NCBI GenBank assembly: GCA_963974125.1 | Contig: CAXBCH010000006.1 | Location: 1 to 64,000 of the forward strand | Reading direction: 5' to 3' | Origin: Haliea sp963974125 | Lineage (GTDB): Bacteria; Pseudomonadota; Gammaproteobacteria; Pseudomonadales; Halieaceae | Length of the DNA: 64,000 bases | Shown here: positions 18,828 through 25,867 of the stretch, in pieces | Layout of the letters: every line of letters begins with the position of its first letter | Position numbering within the stretch: position 1 is the stretch's first letter | Position numbers and translations under genes: made by a program | The notes under the pieces: model-generated | Told to the model about the DNA's origin: nothing | What the model saw: the letters and a program-made list of their open reading frames with translations, nothing else | Database searches by the model: none

Positions 18828-20063
18828 TCAGGCGCTGCGCAGGGACTTCACGATCAGGTCGATGGTTTCCTGCAGGACCGGAGCATCGGTCGGCGCCACC
18901 CCCTGAATTTCAAGGCACAGTCCCGCCCCCTGCAACCACCACTGCCGCAGATACACTTCCACCGGCAACATGCCAAAACCTGCCAGGTCGGCACCGGCGG
19001 GAATCCGGCGCACCACGGCGAAACCGCTGAAACTGCCGATGCGAATATCGTTCTCCACGTGGAAGACCTTGACCCCGAGCAGCTTGGCCCAGTGATCATT
19101 GGCGACCGACTCCGCCGTCGGCATGGCCCGACCGCGCTGGACATTGAAATCCACCCCGACCGCGGGACCACCGCGGGACGTCAGGCAATTCCAGGGCTGG
19201 GAATCACCCGCCTGATAGGGGCGCTTCCTGCCCTCGCGAATGATCCGCGGCAGCAGGGTGATGCCAAAAATCCGCAGCGGCCCGTCGAAACGCTGCTCGA
19301 CCTGCACCTGCCACGGCGCCGGCAGATCGACCGCGAAACCGAGCTCCCGGTTGACCAGCCTGAGATCCCCCTCTCCCTCCAGAGCAGCCGAACGCTCCCC
19401 GGTCGCCGCCACTCCCCGCGCTGGCTCGGGCTGCTCCGTTTTCGCTTCCGCCCGCTGCCGATAGGCCTCTGAGCTGGCCTGTGCCTCCCGAGTCGGGCGC
19501 TCCTGCCACTCCCGCAGCAGCGCCAGCACGGCCTTGGGATCATCACCCGGACCACACTTGAAGCCGCTGACATTCCTGCCGCGGCTCATCCTGATCTCGC
19601 CGCTGTTACGTGCCTGCGGATAACGCCAGTGAATCCAGCGGAAAGGCCGACGCCCAAGCAGGACAATATCGCCCGGGCGGGGCTGTTCACGAATCTTGCC
19701 CCGGCGCAATAACAGCAAGCGTTCGCTGGTGATGGCGTAGTGTTCCCGGGGATTACGATTGAACAAAAGAGGGCCAATCACCAGCACCGCGGCCAGAACC
19801 AGGACCATATTGCGAGTGTCGGGATTGTCCTGCAGCTGCGCAAGCATCGGCTGTAGTTGGCCAGTCTGGCTGAACCACCACCAGGCCGCGGCGGCTACGG
19901 CGCCGGTCATGAGCAGGGAACCGATCGCGCCCAGGCGCTTCGGTACGTACTGGCCCTGCCAATAGACGCGCTCCCCGGGCATCAACACACTTGCGATAAC
20001 CGGGTCTATGCTGTCTGAGGGCAACTCGGACTGATGCTTGTCAACGCCCGCTATCGACTCCAT
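18828..20063 (-). CDS. Membrane protein with bacterial PH-like domain, function unknown
   Basis: 411 aa; not assigned to a named function. After a short soluble N-terminus, two transmembrane helices (about residues 45-63 and 86-103) are followed by a segment resembling bacterial PH domains: HYAITSERLLLLRRGKI near residue 112 is the typical strand-turn signature. A low-complexity charged linker (about 195-235) leads to a soluble C-terminal domain (about 240-411), starting LRLVNRELGFAVDLPAPW, which looks like a stand-alone alpha/beta domain with no obvious catalytic motif. It converges with yjdM 4 bp away and lies 32 bp downstream of the MFS gene on the same strand. Confidence 0.7.
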   Translation of the reverse strand: MESIAGVDKHQSELPSDSIDPVIASVLMPGERVYWQGQYVPKRLGAIGSLLMTGAVAAAAWWWFSQTGQLQPMLAQLQDNPDTRNMVLVLAAVLVIGPLLFNRNPREHYAITSERLLLLRRGKIREQPRPGDIVLLGRRPFRWIHWRYPQARNSGEIRMSRGRNVSGFKCGPGDDPKAVLALLREWQERPTREAQASSEAYRQRAEAKTEQPEPARGVAATGERSAALEGEGDLRLVNRELGFAVDLPAPWQVQVEQRFDGPLRIFGITLLPRIIREGRKRPYQAGDSQPWNCLTSRGGPAVGVDFNVQRGRAMPTAESVANDHWAKLLGVKVFHVENDIRIGSFSGFAVVRRIPAGADLAGFGMLPVEVYLRQWWLQGAGLCLEIQGVAPTDAPVLQETIDLIVKSLRSA

Positions 20064-20095
20064 GCCGCTGCCCTCGCTACCAGGGAATCAGTTTG

Positions 20096-21352
20096 TCAGT
20101 CGCTTTTATAGGCCAGAATCGCTGTCTTGACCAGCCCCTGGCGCTTCTCGATCAGGGGCACCAGTGCCAGGCTGGCCAGCATCAGGCCGGCGAACAGGAC
20201 GAAGGCCCAGTGATAGCTGCCAGCCACATCCTGGACCCAGCCCGCCAGCGGCGGGGCCAGCAGATTGAAGGGCATCAGCACGGGATTCATCAGCCCCATC
20301 ACCCGGCCGTAGTTGGCGGGGCCAAACACGCCGGCCAGCAGTGCGCTCCACACGGGGATCATGCCGCCACCACCCAGGCCGACCAGCAGGCTGCCCGCCA
20401 CCATGCGGGTGTAGGACGGCTCACCGAACAGGCAGGCGAGGCCTGCGGCGACGACGGCAACCACCATCGCCAACGCCAGGCGCACATCCATGCGGTCCGC
20501 CAGCCAGCCAAACACCAGGGTGCCAGGGATTGCCATCAGGGCAATGTTGGAAATCAACAGCGCACCGCGGTCGGCACTGATACCGGCATCCAGGGCGAAA
20601 GGCACCAGGTTGCCGAGGGTGGCCGTAAAGGCGCCAAAGAGCACGCTGACGATAGCCGCGACAACCCAGAAGCTGCGGTTGCGAACAATGGCATGGGTGG
20701 AACTGAACACGAGATCCCCGGCCTCGCCCGCAGCTACCGGCGGTATCCGCGCACCATCGGGATACAGCCCCTTGTCGCCGGGGCGGTCCACCGTCAGCAG
20801 CCACACCGGGAGCACCAGCGCAGCAATGAACAGGGCCAGCAGGCGGAATGCCAGGCGCCACTCCATGGCGTCGACCAGCCACTGGATCAGAGGGGGAAAC
20901 AGGAACCCGCCAAAAGACGTGCCCATGGCCGCTATTCCCAGCGCCAGCCCGCGGCGGCGCAGAAACCAGCGCGACACCAGAGTGGACGCCGCCAGTGGCC
21001 CCAGCAACACCAGGCCGAAGGACATGCACAGCAGGTAAATTGCCGGCATCTGCCAGATTGCGGTAGTCAGCGAGAGCAGCATGAAACCGCTGGCAACGGC
21101 GAGGATGGCGCCTCCGAGCAACAGTCGCAGGGGCTTGCGGTCTATCGCCACCCCCAGCCAGGGTGACAGCAGGCCACTGCCCAGGATCATGAAGGTCATA
21201 CCCAGCATCAGGGTCATGCGAGTGGGCGCGAAGGTTTCGGCGAACGGGACCACAACCACGCTATATGCGTACATCAGGCTGCCGGAGCCGATGCCCTGGA
21301 TCAGGAAGGCAACAAGCACCTGGGTCCAGCCCCAGGCGAAACGATTACTCAT
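20096..21352 (-). CDS. MFS transporter, oxalate/formate antiporter-like (OFA/MCT type)
   Basis: 418 aa inner-membrane carrier with 12 predicted helices and the MFS loop 2-3 motif represented by GVAIDRKPLRLLL near residue 70. Overall pattern (SYVVV-like first helices, RWFLRRRGLALGIAAMG in helix 4-5, a central soluble loop around PGDKGLYPDG) matches the monocarboxylate/oxalate-formate antiporter branch. The transported substrate cannot be told from sequence. ATG 21352 is chosen because GGGAGGG lies about 8 bp upstream; a GTG six codons earlier is the alternative. Possibly in one transcript with the PH-like membrane protein. Confidence 0.85.
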   Translation of the reverse strand: MSNRFAWGWTQVLVAFLIQGIGSGSLMYAYSVVVVPFAETFAPTRMTLMLGMTFMILGSGLLSPWLGVAIDRKPLRLLLGGAILAVASGFMLLSLTTAIWQMPAIYLLCMSFGLVLLGPLAASTLVSRWFLRRRGLALGIAAMGTSFGGFLFPPLIQWLVDAMEWRLAFRLLALFIAALVLPVWLLTVDRPGDKGLYPDGARIPPVAAGEAGDLVFSSTHAIVRNRSFWVVAAIVSVLFGAFTATLGNLVPFALDAGISADRGALLISNIALMAIPGTLVFGWLADRMDVRLALAMVVAVVAAGLACLFGEPSYTRMVAGSLLVGLGGGGMIPVWSALLAGVFGPANYGRVMGLMNPVLMPFNLLAPPLAGWVQDVAGSYHWAFVLFAGLMLASLALVPLIEKRQGLVKTAILAYKSD

Positions 21353-21400
21353 GCTTGCCCTCCCGGGCACTGGCTGGGATCAGCGTCCTGGGGCCTGCGG

Positions 21401-22102
21401 CTACTGCAAGCTGGCGATGGGACGGGACTGGCAGTTAAGATAACTGGAACTGGCGAGCCACTCGGGATCGGGGTACCAGGAAAACAGGAACTGGCCGTCC
21501 TTGAGCGTATCGACCACTTGCCCGGCGACTTCCTGGCGCACCGCGGGACAGCCCAGGCTGCGGCCGATGCGGCCCTGGCGGTCGATCCAGGCCGGGTCAA
21601 CGTAATCCGCGCCGTGGATCACGATGGCGCGGTCGCGGGCGAGATCATTGACGCCTGGCTCCAGTCCGTCCATGCGCAGGGAATAGCCGTGGCGTCCGTA
21701 GTAACTCTCGCTGGTGCGAAACAGGCCGATGCTGGACTGGTGGCTGCCGGAGACGTTGGAAAACTCCGATGCCAGGTTCTGGCCCGAGCCCTGGCCGTGA
21801 GCAACCAGATCATGCAGCAGCAAGGCCCTGCTCTCAAGGTCGAAAATCCACAGTCGCTGCTCGCTTGAGGGCAGGGAGAAATCGATGATCGCCAGGCGCC
21901 CGGCGTCATCCGCACCCTTGTCCAGCGCACACTCCATGGCCGCTACGGCACGCTGCAGGACCTTGCGGTCAAGCGTCGGAGCCAGCTCGAGGAGTTCTCT
22001 TGCCAGGCTGGTGCTGGATGATGCAGTCGCAGGCAATGGCAGGGCGATTACCGCAATGGAGCAGAAAAGAGTCAGAAACAGGCGTGTCATGCTCGCGCGC
22101 AT
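21401..22102 (-). CDS. Murein L,D-transpeptidase catalytic-domain protein (YkuD_2 type)
   Basis: 233 aa exported enzyme. A signal peptide covers about residues 1-27 (hydrophobic LFLTLFCSIAVIALPLPA). The catalytic region has IHGADYVDP (His near 163) and GRSLGCPAV (nucleophilic Cys near 185), the arrangement of the YkuD_2 family, in which the spacing differs from classical YkuD enzymes. Expected to act on peptidoglycan peptides in the periplasm, either forming 3-3 cross-links or attaching proteins; direct function is unproven for this family. GGAAAG lies 6 bp before ATG 22102. It is divergent from a second L,D-transpeptidase whose ATG lies only 14 bp away. Confidence 0.85.
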   Translation of the reverse strand: MRASMTRLFLTLFCSIAVIALPLPATASSSTSLARELLELAPTLDRKVLQRAVAAMECALDKGADDAGRLAIIDFSLPSSEQRLWIFDLESRALLLHDLVAHGQGSGQNLASEFSNVSGSHQSSIGLFRTSESYYGRHGYSLRMDGLEPGVNDLARDRAIVIHGADYVDPAWIDRQGRIGRSLGCPAVRQEVAGQVVDTLKDGQFLFSWYPDPEWLASSSYLNCQSRPIASLQ

Positions 22103-22116
22103 GTTATGCTTTCCGT

Positions 22117-23799
22117 ATGAAAAACAACAGGTTAACCCATCGCCGCAAAAATGGCCAGCAGATCATTGCGGCCTGGGGGCTGTTGTTCTGGCTTGCCGCA
22201 GGCGTCAGTTGCGCAGCTTTCGCGGTCGCGTCACCCGCAGCGGACACGCTGCAGGCGCTGCTGACCCCGGCGCTCCCGGCCAGCCTGGATGACCCGGCCA
22301 GCCAGGATGATCTCGCCAGCGGGCCGCTGACACTGGCGGAACTCGCTGGGTTCTATGCCGCCCGGGACTACCGCCCCCTCTGGTCCAGCGCCAGTGCCGA
22401 ACGGGCCTGGGAAGCGGCGCTTGCCGACCTGGTGGAGGACGGTCTCGACCCCGCCTGGTACCTGGGACAGGTGCCGGCTGCTGCGACAAGTGACAGTTCT
22501 TGCCGCGAACTGGCTCGCACTGCGGCCTGGCTGCAGGCGCAGCTCGACCTGCGATTTGGCGCCCTGGACCGTGAGACAATCGAGCCACTCTGGCGTCTGC
22601 GTCCAGCGACCACAGCGGAACAGCGAAGGACGCTGCTCGGCAGCGCCAATGGGTTTGTCGCCAATCCCGCAGCGGCCCTGGCAGCGGCGCGCCCTGATCT
22701 GCCGGTATACCGTGTGCTGAGAGAGGCGCTCCGCGAACTGCTTGCCGAATCGCCTGCAGAGCCCTGGCCAGAGGTGCCCCGAGGGGCGCTGCTCCGGCCG
22801 GGCCAGAGCGACCCGCGGATACCCCTGCTCAGGGCGCGCCTGCAGGCCGGGGACTATCTGCCGGATGCCGCAAACACTGCGGTATCCCTCAACTACGACC
22901 CTCTGCTGGAGCAGGCCCTGAAGTCATTTCAGCGGCGGCATGCCCTGGCCGTGGACGGACTGCTCGGACCGGCCACGCTGGCGGCACTCAACGAGACCCG
23001 CGAGCAGCGCAGCGCCCGGCTGCGCGCCAATCTGGAGCGCTGGCGCTGGCTCGGACAGGAACAACTCCCACACCAGATCGTCGTCGCTATCGCCGCCGCG
23101 GAAATCCGCTACTACCGTGACGGCGAGTTGCGCTGGAGCGCCCGCAGCACCGTGGGCCGAAGCCTGCGCCAGACCCCGTCCCTGCGCTCTGCGGTCAGTC
23201 ACTTCACCCTGAACCCGCACTGGACAGTGCCTCCGACCATCCTGCGGCAGGACAAGCTGCCTGCGATCCGGGCCAATCCGGAATACCTTGCCGAGCAGAA
23301 CCTGCAGGTGCTGGACGCGCAGGGGCAAGAGCTGGACCCGGCGACGGTGGACTGGCGTCGTCCCGGCGCCATCATCCTGCGCCAGCAACCGGGCCCCGGC
23401 AACGCCCTGGGGCAGGTCGCAATCCGCTTTCCCAACCCGTTCAGCGTTTATCTGCACGACACCCCCAGCAAAGAGCTGTTTGCCCGCGCCCAGCGCACCG
23501 ACAGCTCGGGGTGCGTGCGCGTGGAGGATGTGCTGACGCTGGTGGAACAGCTGCTGCGCAGCAACAACCAGTTTGACCCGACCGCGTTCGCCGGGCGACT
23601 CGCCAGCGGCGCAACCAGCGACCTGCCGCTGCTGGCGCCGGTGCCCTTGCTGATGGATTACTGGACTGCGGATCTGGACAGCAGCGGGACACTGGTCTTG
23701 CGCCCCGACAGCTATGCCAGGGATGAGGCTTTGGCGGCCGCAATCAGTGCTCGCCCGCGCCCCCTTTTGGCACTACCGGCGAACTGCCCCACTCTCTGA
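22117..23799 (+). CDS. YcbB/LdtD-type L,D-transpeptidase
   Basis: About 560 aa periplasmic enzyme predicted to make 3-3 (mDAP-mDAP) cross-links in peptidoglycan. A basic N-terminus and one hydrophobic helix (about residues 15-38) give a signal peptide or anchor. An L,D-transpeptidase scaffold domain comes first. A peptidoglycan-binding repeat follows, with LKSFQRRHALAVDGLLGP near residue 268. The C-terminal YkuD domain has YLHDTPSKELF (His near 447) and TDSSGCVRVE (Cys near 466). Length is close to E. coli LdtD (615 aa). ATG 22117 gives the best signal peptide but has no clear Shine-Dalgarno; earlier in-frame ATG 22000 lies inside the opposing gene. Confidence 0.9.
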   Translation: MKNNRLTHRRKNGQQIIAAWGLLFWLAAGVSCAAFAVASPAADTLQALLTPALPASLDDPASQDDLASGPLTLAELAGFYAARDYRPLWSSASAERAWEAALADLVEDGLDPAWYLGQVPAAATSDSSCRELARTAAWLQAQLDLRFGALDRETIEPLWRLRPATTAEQRRTLLGSANGFVANPAAALAAARPDLPVYRVLREALRELLAESPAEPWPEVPRGALLRPGQSDPRIPLLRARLQAGDYLPDAANTAVSLNYDPLLEQALKSFQRRHALAVDGLLGPATLAALNETREQRSARLRANLERWRWLGQEQLPHQIVVAIAAAEIRYYRDGELRWSARSTVGRSLRQTPSLRSAVSHFTLNPHWTVPPTILRQDKLPAIRANPEYLAEQNLQVLDAQGQELDPATVDWRRPGAIILRQQPGPGNALGQVAIRFPNPFSVYLHDTPSKELFARAQRTDSSGCVRVEDVLTLVEQLLRSNNQFDPTAFAGRLASGATSDLPLLAPVPLLMDYWTADLDSSGTLVLRPDSYARDEALAAAISARPRPLLALPANCPTL

Positions 23800-23809
23800 G
23801 TGGGACCTT

Positions 23810-24322
23810 TCAGGGCAAAATCTCGATCGGTGTTCCAACCGTCACCAGCTGCCAGATTTCATCCATGTGTTCGTTGCTCACGGCAATGCAGCCATCAGTC
23901 CAGTTGAACAGCTGGGCACCCTCCTCCGCGCCCTCGGGTTGGCCGTGGATCATGATATTGCCCCCGGGATCGACACCCAGCTGCTCGGCCCGCAGGCGGT
24001 CGTGAAGGTTGGGGTAGGAGACGCGGATGGACTTGTAGAACCGGCTTTCCGAATTCTTGTAGTCGAGGATATAACGGCCCTCCGGTGTGCGCTCATCCCC
24101 CTCCTGCTGCTTGTGCCCCCACGGCACCGGCCCCAGCGCCACCGGATAGCGGCGGAAGATCTCGCCGTTGGACTTGAGGTACAGCATCCGCTCGGACTTC
24201 ACGACTAGCACCGTGTCGACCCGGGTGAAGGCCCAGGCCGCCTCTGGTAACGAAAAATTAAGGAAAAATGCACAAATCCATAAAATCGATGCTCTAGTCA
24301 CTGGTTTGCAATGCTCCGGCAA
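23810..24322 (-). CDS. Small L,D-transpeptidase (YkuD family, YafK-like)
   Basis: 170 aa exported protein. The signal peptide ends near PEAAWA (about residue 31). The YkuD domain follows at once: VLVVKSERMLYLKSNGE, then MIHGQPEG (His near 126) and WTDGCIAVSN (Cys near 145). The WTxGCIAV motif and short length fit the YafK/ErfK branch; E. coli YafK (DpaA) hydrolyses the Lpp-peptidoglycan bond rather than making it. Which activity applies here is open. Tail-to-tail with the YcbB-type gene (10 bp apart) and divergent from the OprI-like lipoprotein gene 119 bp away, an arrangement that suggests shared regulation. Confidence 0.88.
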   Translation of the reverse strand: MPEHCKPVTRASILWICAFFLNFSLPEAAWAFTRVDTVLVVKSERMLYLKSNGEIFRRYPVALGPVPWGHKQQEGDERTPEGRYILDYKNSESRFYKSIRVSYPNLHDRLRAEQLGVDPGGNIMIHGQPEGAEEGAQLFNWTDGCIAVSNEHMDEIWQLVTVGTPIEILP

Positions 24323-24441
24323 TGGTAGTTTATGCAGGTTCGACTCACAGGACCTGAGGTCGGGAGTTCGAAGTTTGCACGTGACCCGCCACTTTGTGGC
24401 TTCTTAGACTGACAGGCCAACCCTGCTCAAGGAGTAATACC

Positions 24442-24702
24442 ATGAAATCCACGCTCATCAAGGCTGTAGCAATCACCGCATTCGCCGCCCTGGCAACCGG
24501 TTGTGCCAGCACGTCACAAATCGACGAAGTCCGCAGCATCGCCGAAGCAGCGCAGCGCTCTGCCGACGAAGCCAAGCAGACCGCGGCCAGTGCCGAACGC
24601 ACCGCCAACGATGCCAAGCGCACCGCAGAAGAAGCCAAGCGCAGCGCCGAAGAAGCCAACAGCAAGATCGATCGCGCGTTCAAAACCTCAATGCAGAAGT
24701 AA
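24442..24702 (+). CDS. OprI/Lpp-like murein lipoprotein (alanine-zipper)
   Basis: 86 aa outer-membrane lipoprotein. Lipobox LATGC places the lipidated Cys near residue 21. The mature part is a single alanine-zipper helix with repeated AKRTAEEAKRSAEEA heptads (about residues 28-75), predicted to form a trimeric coiled coil, and it ends in lysine (SMQK). A C-terminal lysine is the residue by which Lpp and OprI are attached to mDAP of peptidoglycan by L,D-transpeptidases. Flanking L,D-transpeptidase genes on both sides support that partnership (inference). AAGGAG lies 7 bp before ATG 24442. A strong hairpin follows the gene. Confidence 0.88.
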   Translation: MKSTLIKAVAITAFAALATGCASTSQIDEVRSIAEAAQRSADEAKQTAASAERTANDAKRTAEEAKRSAEEANSKIDRAFKTSMQK

Positions 24703-24716
24703 GCCCAGTGGGTTGT

Positions 24717-24749
24717 CCGGCGGGTGGCCAGCCCCCCGCCGGGCTTTCC
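24717..24749 (+). terminator. Rho-independent terminator of the OprI-like gene
   Basis: Perfect 8-bp GC stem CCGGCGGG (24717-24724) and CCCGCCGG (24735-24742) with a 10-nt loop, followed by GCTTTCCT. It starts 14 bp after the lipoprotein stop codon and sits just before the end of the convergent L,D-transpeptidase gene. The T-tract is short, but position and stem strength fit an intrinsic terminator. Confidence 0.7.
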
Positions 24750-24765
24750 TCTCCCCAACCGGCTC

Positions 24766-25788
24766 TCAGCCTGCCGGGGTTGCAGTATCATCTACCTGCC
24801 CCAGCGCTTCATCCACCAGCCAGATCGGCCCTACCGGCACCGGCACACCGGTCGACTCCAGCACCGCTTCCCGCACCCTGTCCCAGTCCACGGTAAAGTC
24901 CGCCCGATCACTCACGGTACGGGCAATGGCCGCGCGCAGCTGTTGCAGCCGGTCTTCCGGCGTCAGCTCCAACCCTTCAAGCGGATCGTGCGACTCGACG
25001 TAGAGCACATCACCTGACCATCCGGCCTTGACCGGCTGGTGGACAATCTCGACCTTGCTGCCCACCGGAACCCGATCATAGAGATATTCTATGTCTTCCG
25101 GATACATGCGCACACAGCCCGCGGTCACCGGCATGCCGATACCGAGCTCGCGATTGGTGCCGTGGATCAGGTAGGCCGGGAGGTTGAGGTACAGGGCGCG
25201 GGTTCCCAGGGGATTGGCGGGGCCGGGAGGCACCACCGCCGGTACCGGCTCGCCGCGCTCGGCGCGCTCCCTGCGGATGCTCTCGGTGGGATACCAGGTG
25301 GGATTTTCAGCCTTGCGGGTAACCCGGGCCGCACTGAGCGGTGTTTCGCGGCCATCGCGACCGATACTGATGGCATAGACTCCCACCCGCGCCGGTTGCT
25401 CGCCCCTGGCCCCCTCGAAATGGTACAGGCGCATTTCTGCCGTGTTGATCACGATCCCTTCCCTGGGCGCTTCCGGCAGGATATGCCAGGTGGGCAGCAA
25501 AACTTCCGTACCTTCCCGCGGCATCCATGAATCCACCAGCGGATTGGCAGCGCGAATCGCGCCGTAGCCGGTCCGGAAGCGGCGACCAATCAGGACCAGG
25601 GTATCCTCTACCGAGGCCACCGTGGTTCGGGGCCGACCAACCACATGCTCATCTGGCTCCGGCAGCGGGTAGAAGCCGCTGGCAGCACTCTCGGCGGGTA
25701 TGGTTTCTGCCTGCAGGGACAGGGACCACAGCAGAAGGCAGAACGCGGCCAGGGGGCCGCGCAGAGTGAACAGACGAAAATCGGGCAT
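24766..25788 (-). CDS. L,D-transpeptidase (ErfK/YbiS/YnhG type)
   Basis: 340 aa periplasmic enzyme of the class that anchors Lpp to peptidoglycan in E. coli. Signal peptide about residues 8-28 (AAFCLLLWSLSLQAET). A LysM-like segment (VASVEDTLVLIGRRFRTGYG, about 55-100) comes next. The YkuD domain carries IHGTNRELGIG (His near 209) and TAGCVRMYPED (Cys near 225). A C-terminal extension of about 90 residues follows, as in ErfK/YbiS. ATG 25788 puts the signal peptide at the N-terminus; an ATG 11 codons earlier is possible, and the longer open frame is not credible. It lies back to back with the OprI-like gene, its likely protein substrate. Confidence 0.9.
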   Translation of the reverse strand: MPDFRLFTLRGPLAAFCLLLWSLSLQAETIPAESAASGFYPLPEPDEHVVGRPRTTVASVEDTLVLIGRRFRTGYGAIRAANPLVDSWMPREGTEVLLPTWHILPEAPREGIVINTAEMRLYHFEGARGEQPARVGVYAISIGRDGRETPLSAARVTRKAENPTWYPTESIRRERAERGEPVPAVVPPGPANPLGTRALYLNLPAYLIHGTNRELGIGMPVTAGCVRMYPEDIEYLYDRVPVGSKVEIVHQPVKAGWSGDVLYVESHDPLEGLELTPEDRLQQLRAAIARTVSDRADFTVDWDRVREAVLESTGVPVPVGPIWLVDEALGQVDDTATPAG

Positions 25789-25867
25789 TGGGGGCAACAG
25801 TCTCGGAGATCCAGCGGGCATGATACCCGCTGACGTGTTCCGCGGAAACAGTTGACCCTGCGCGGAG

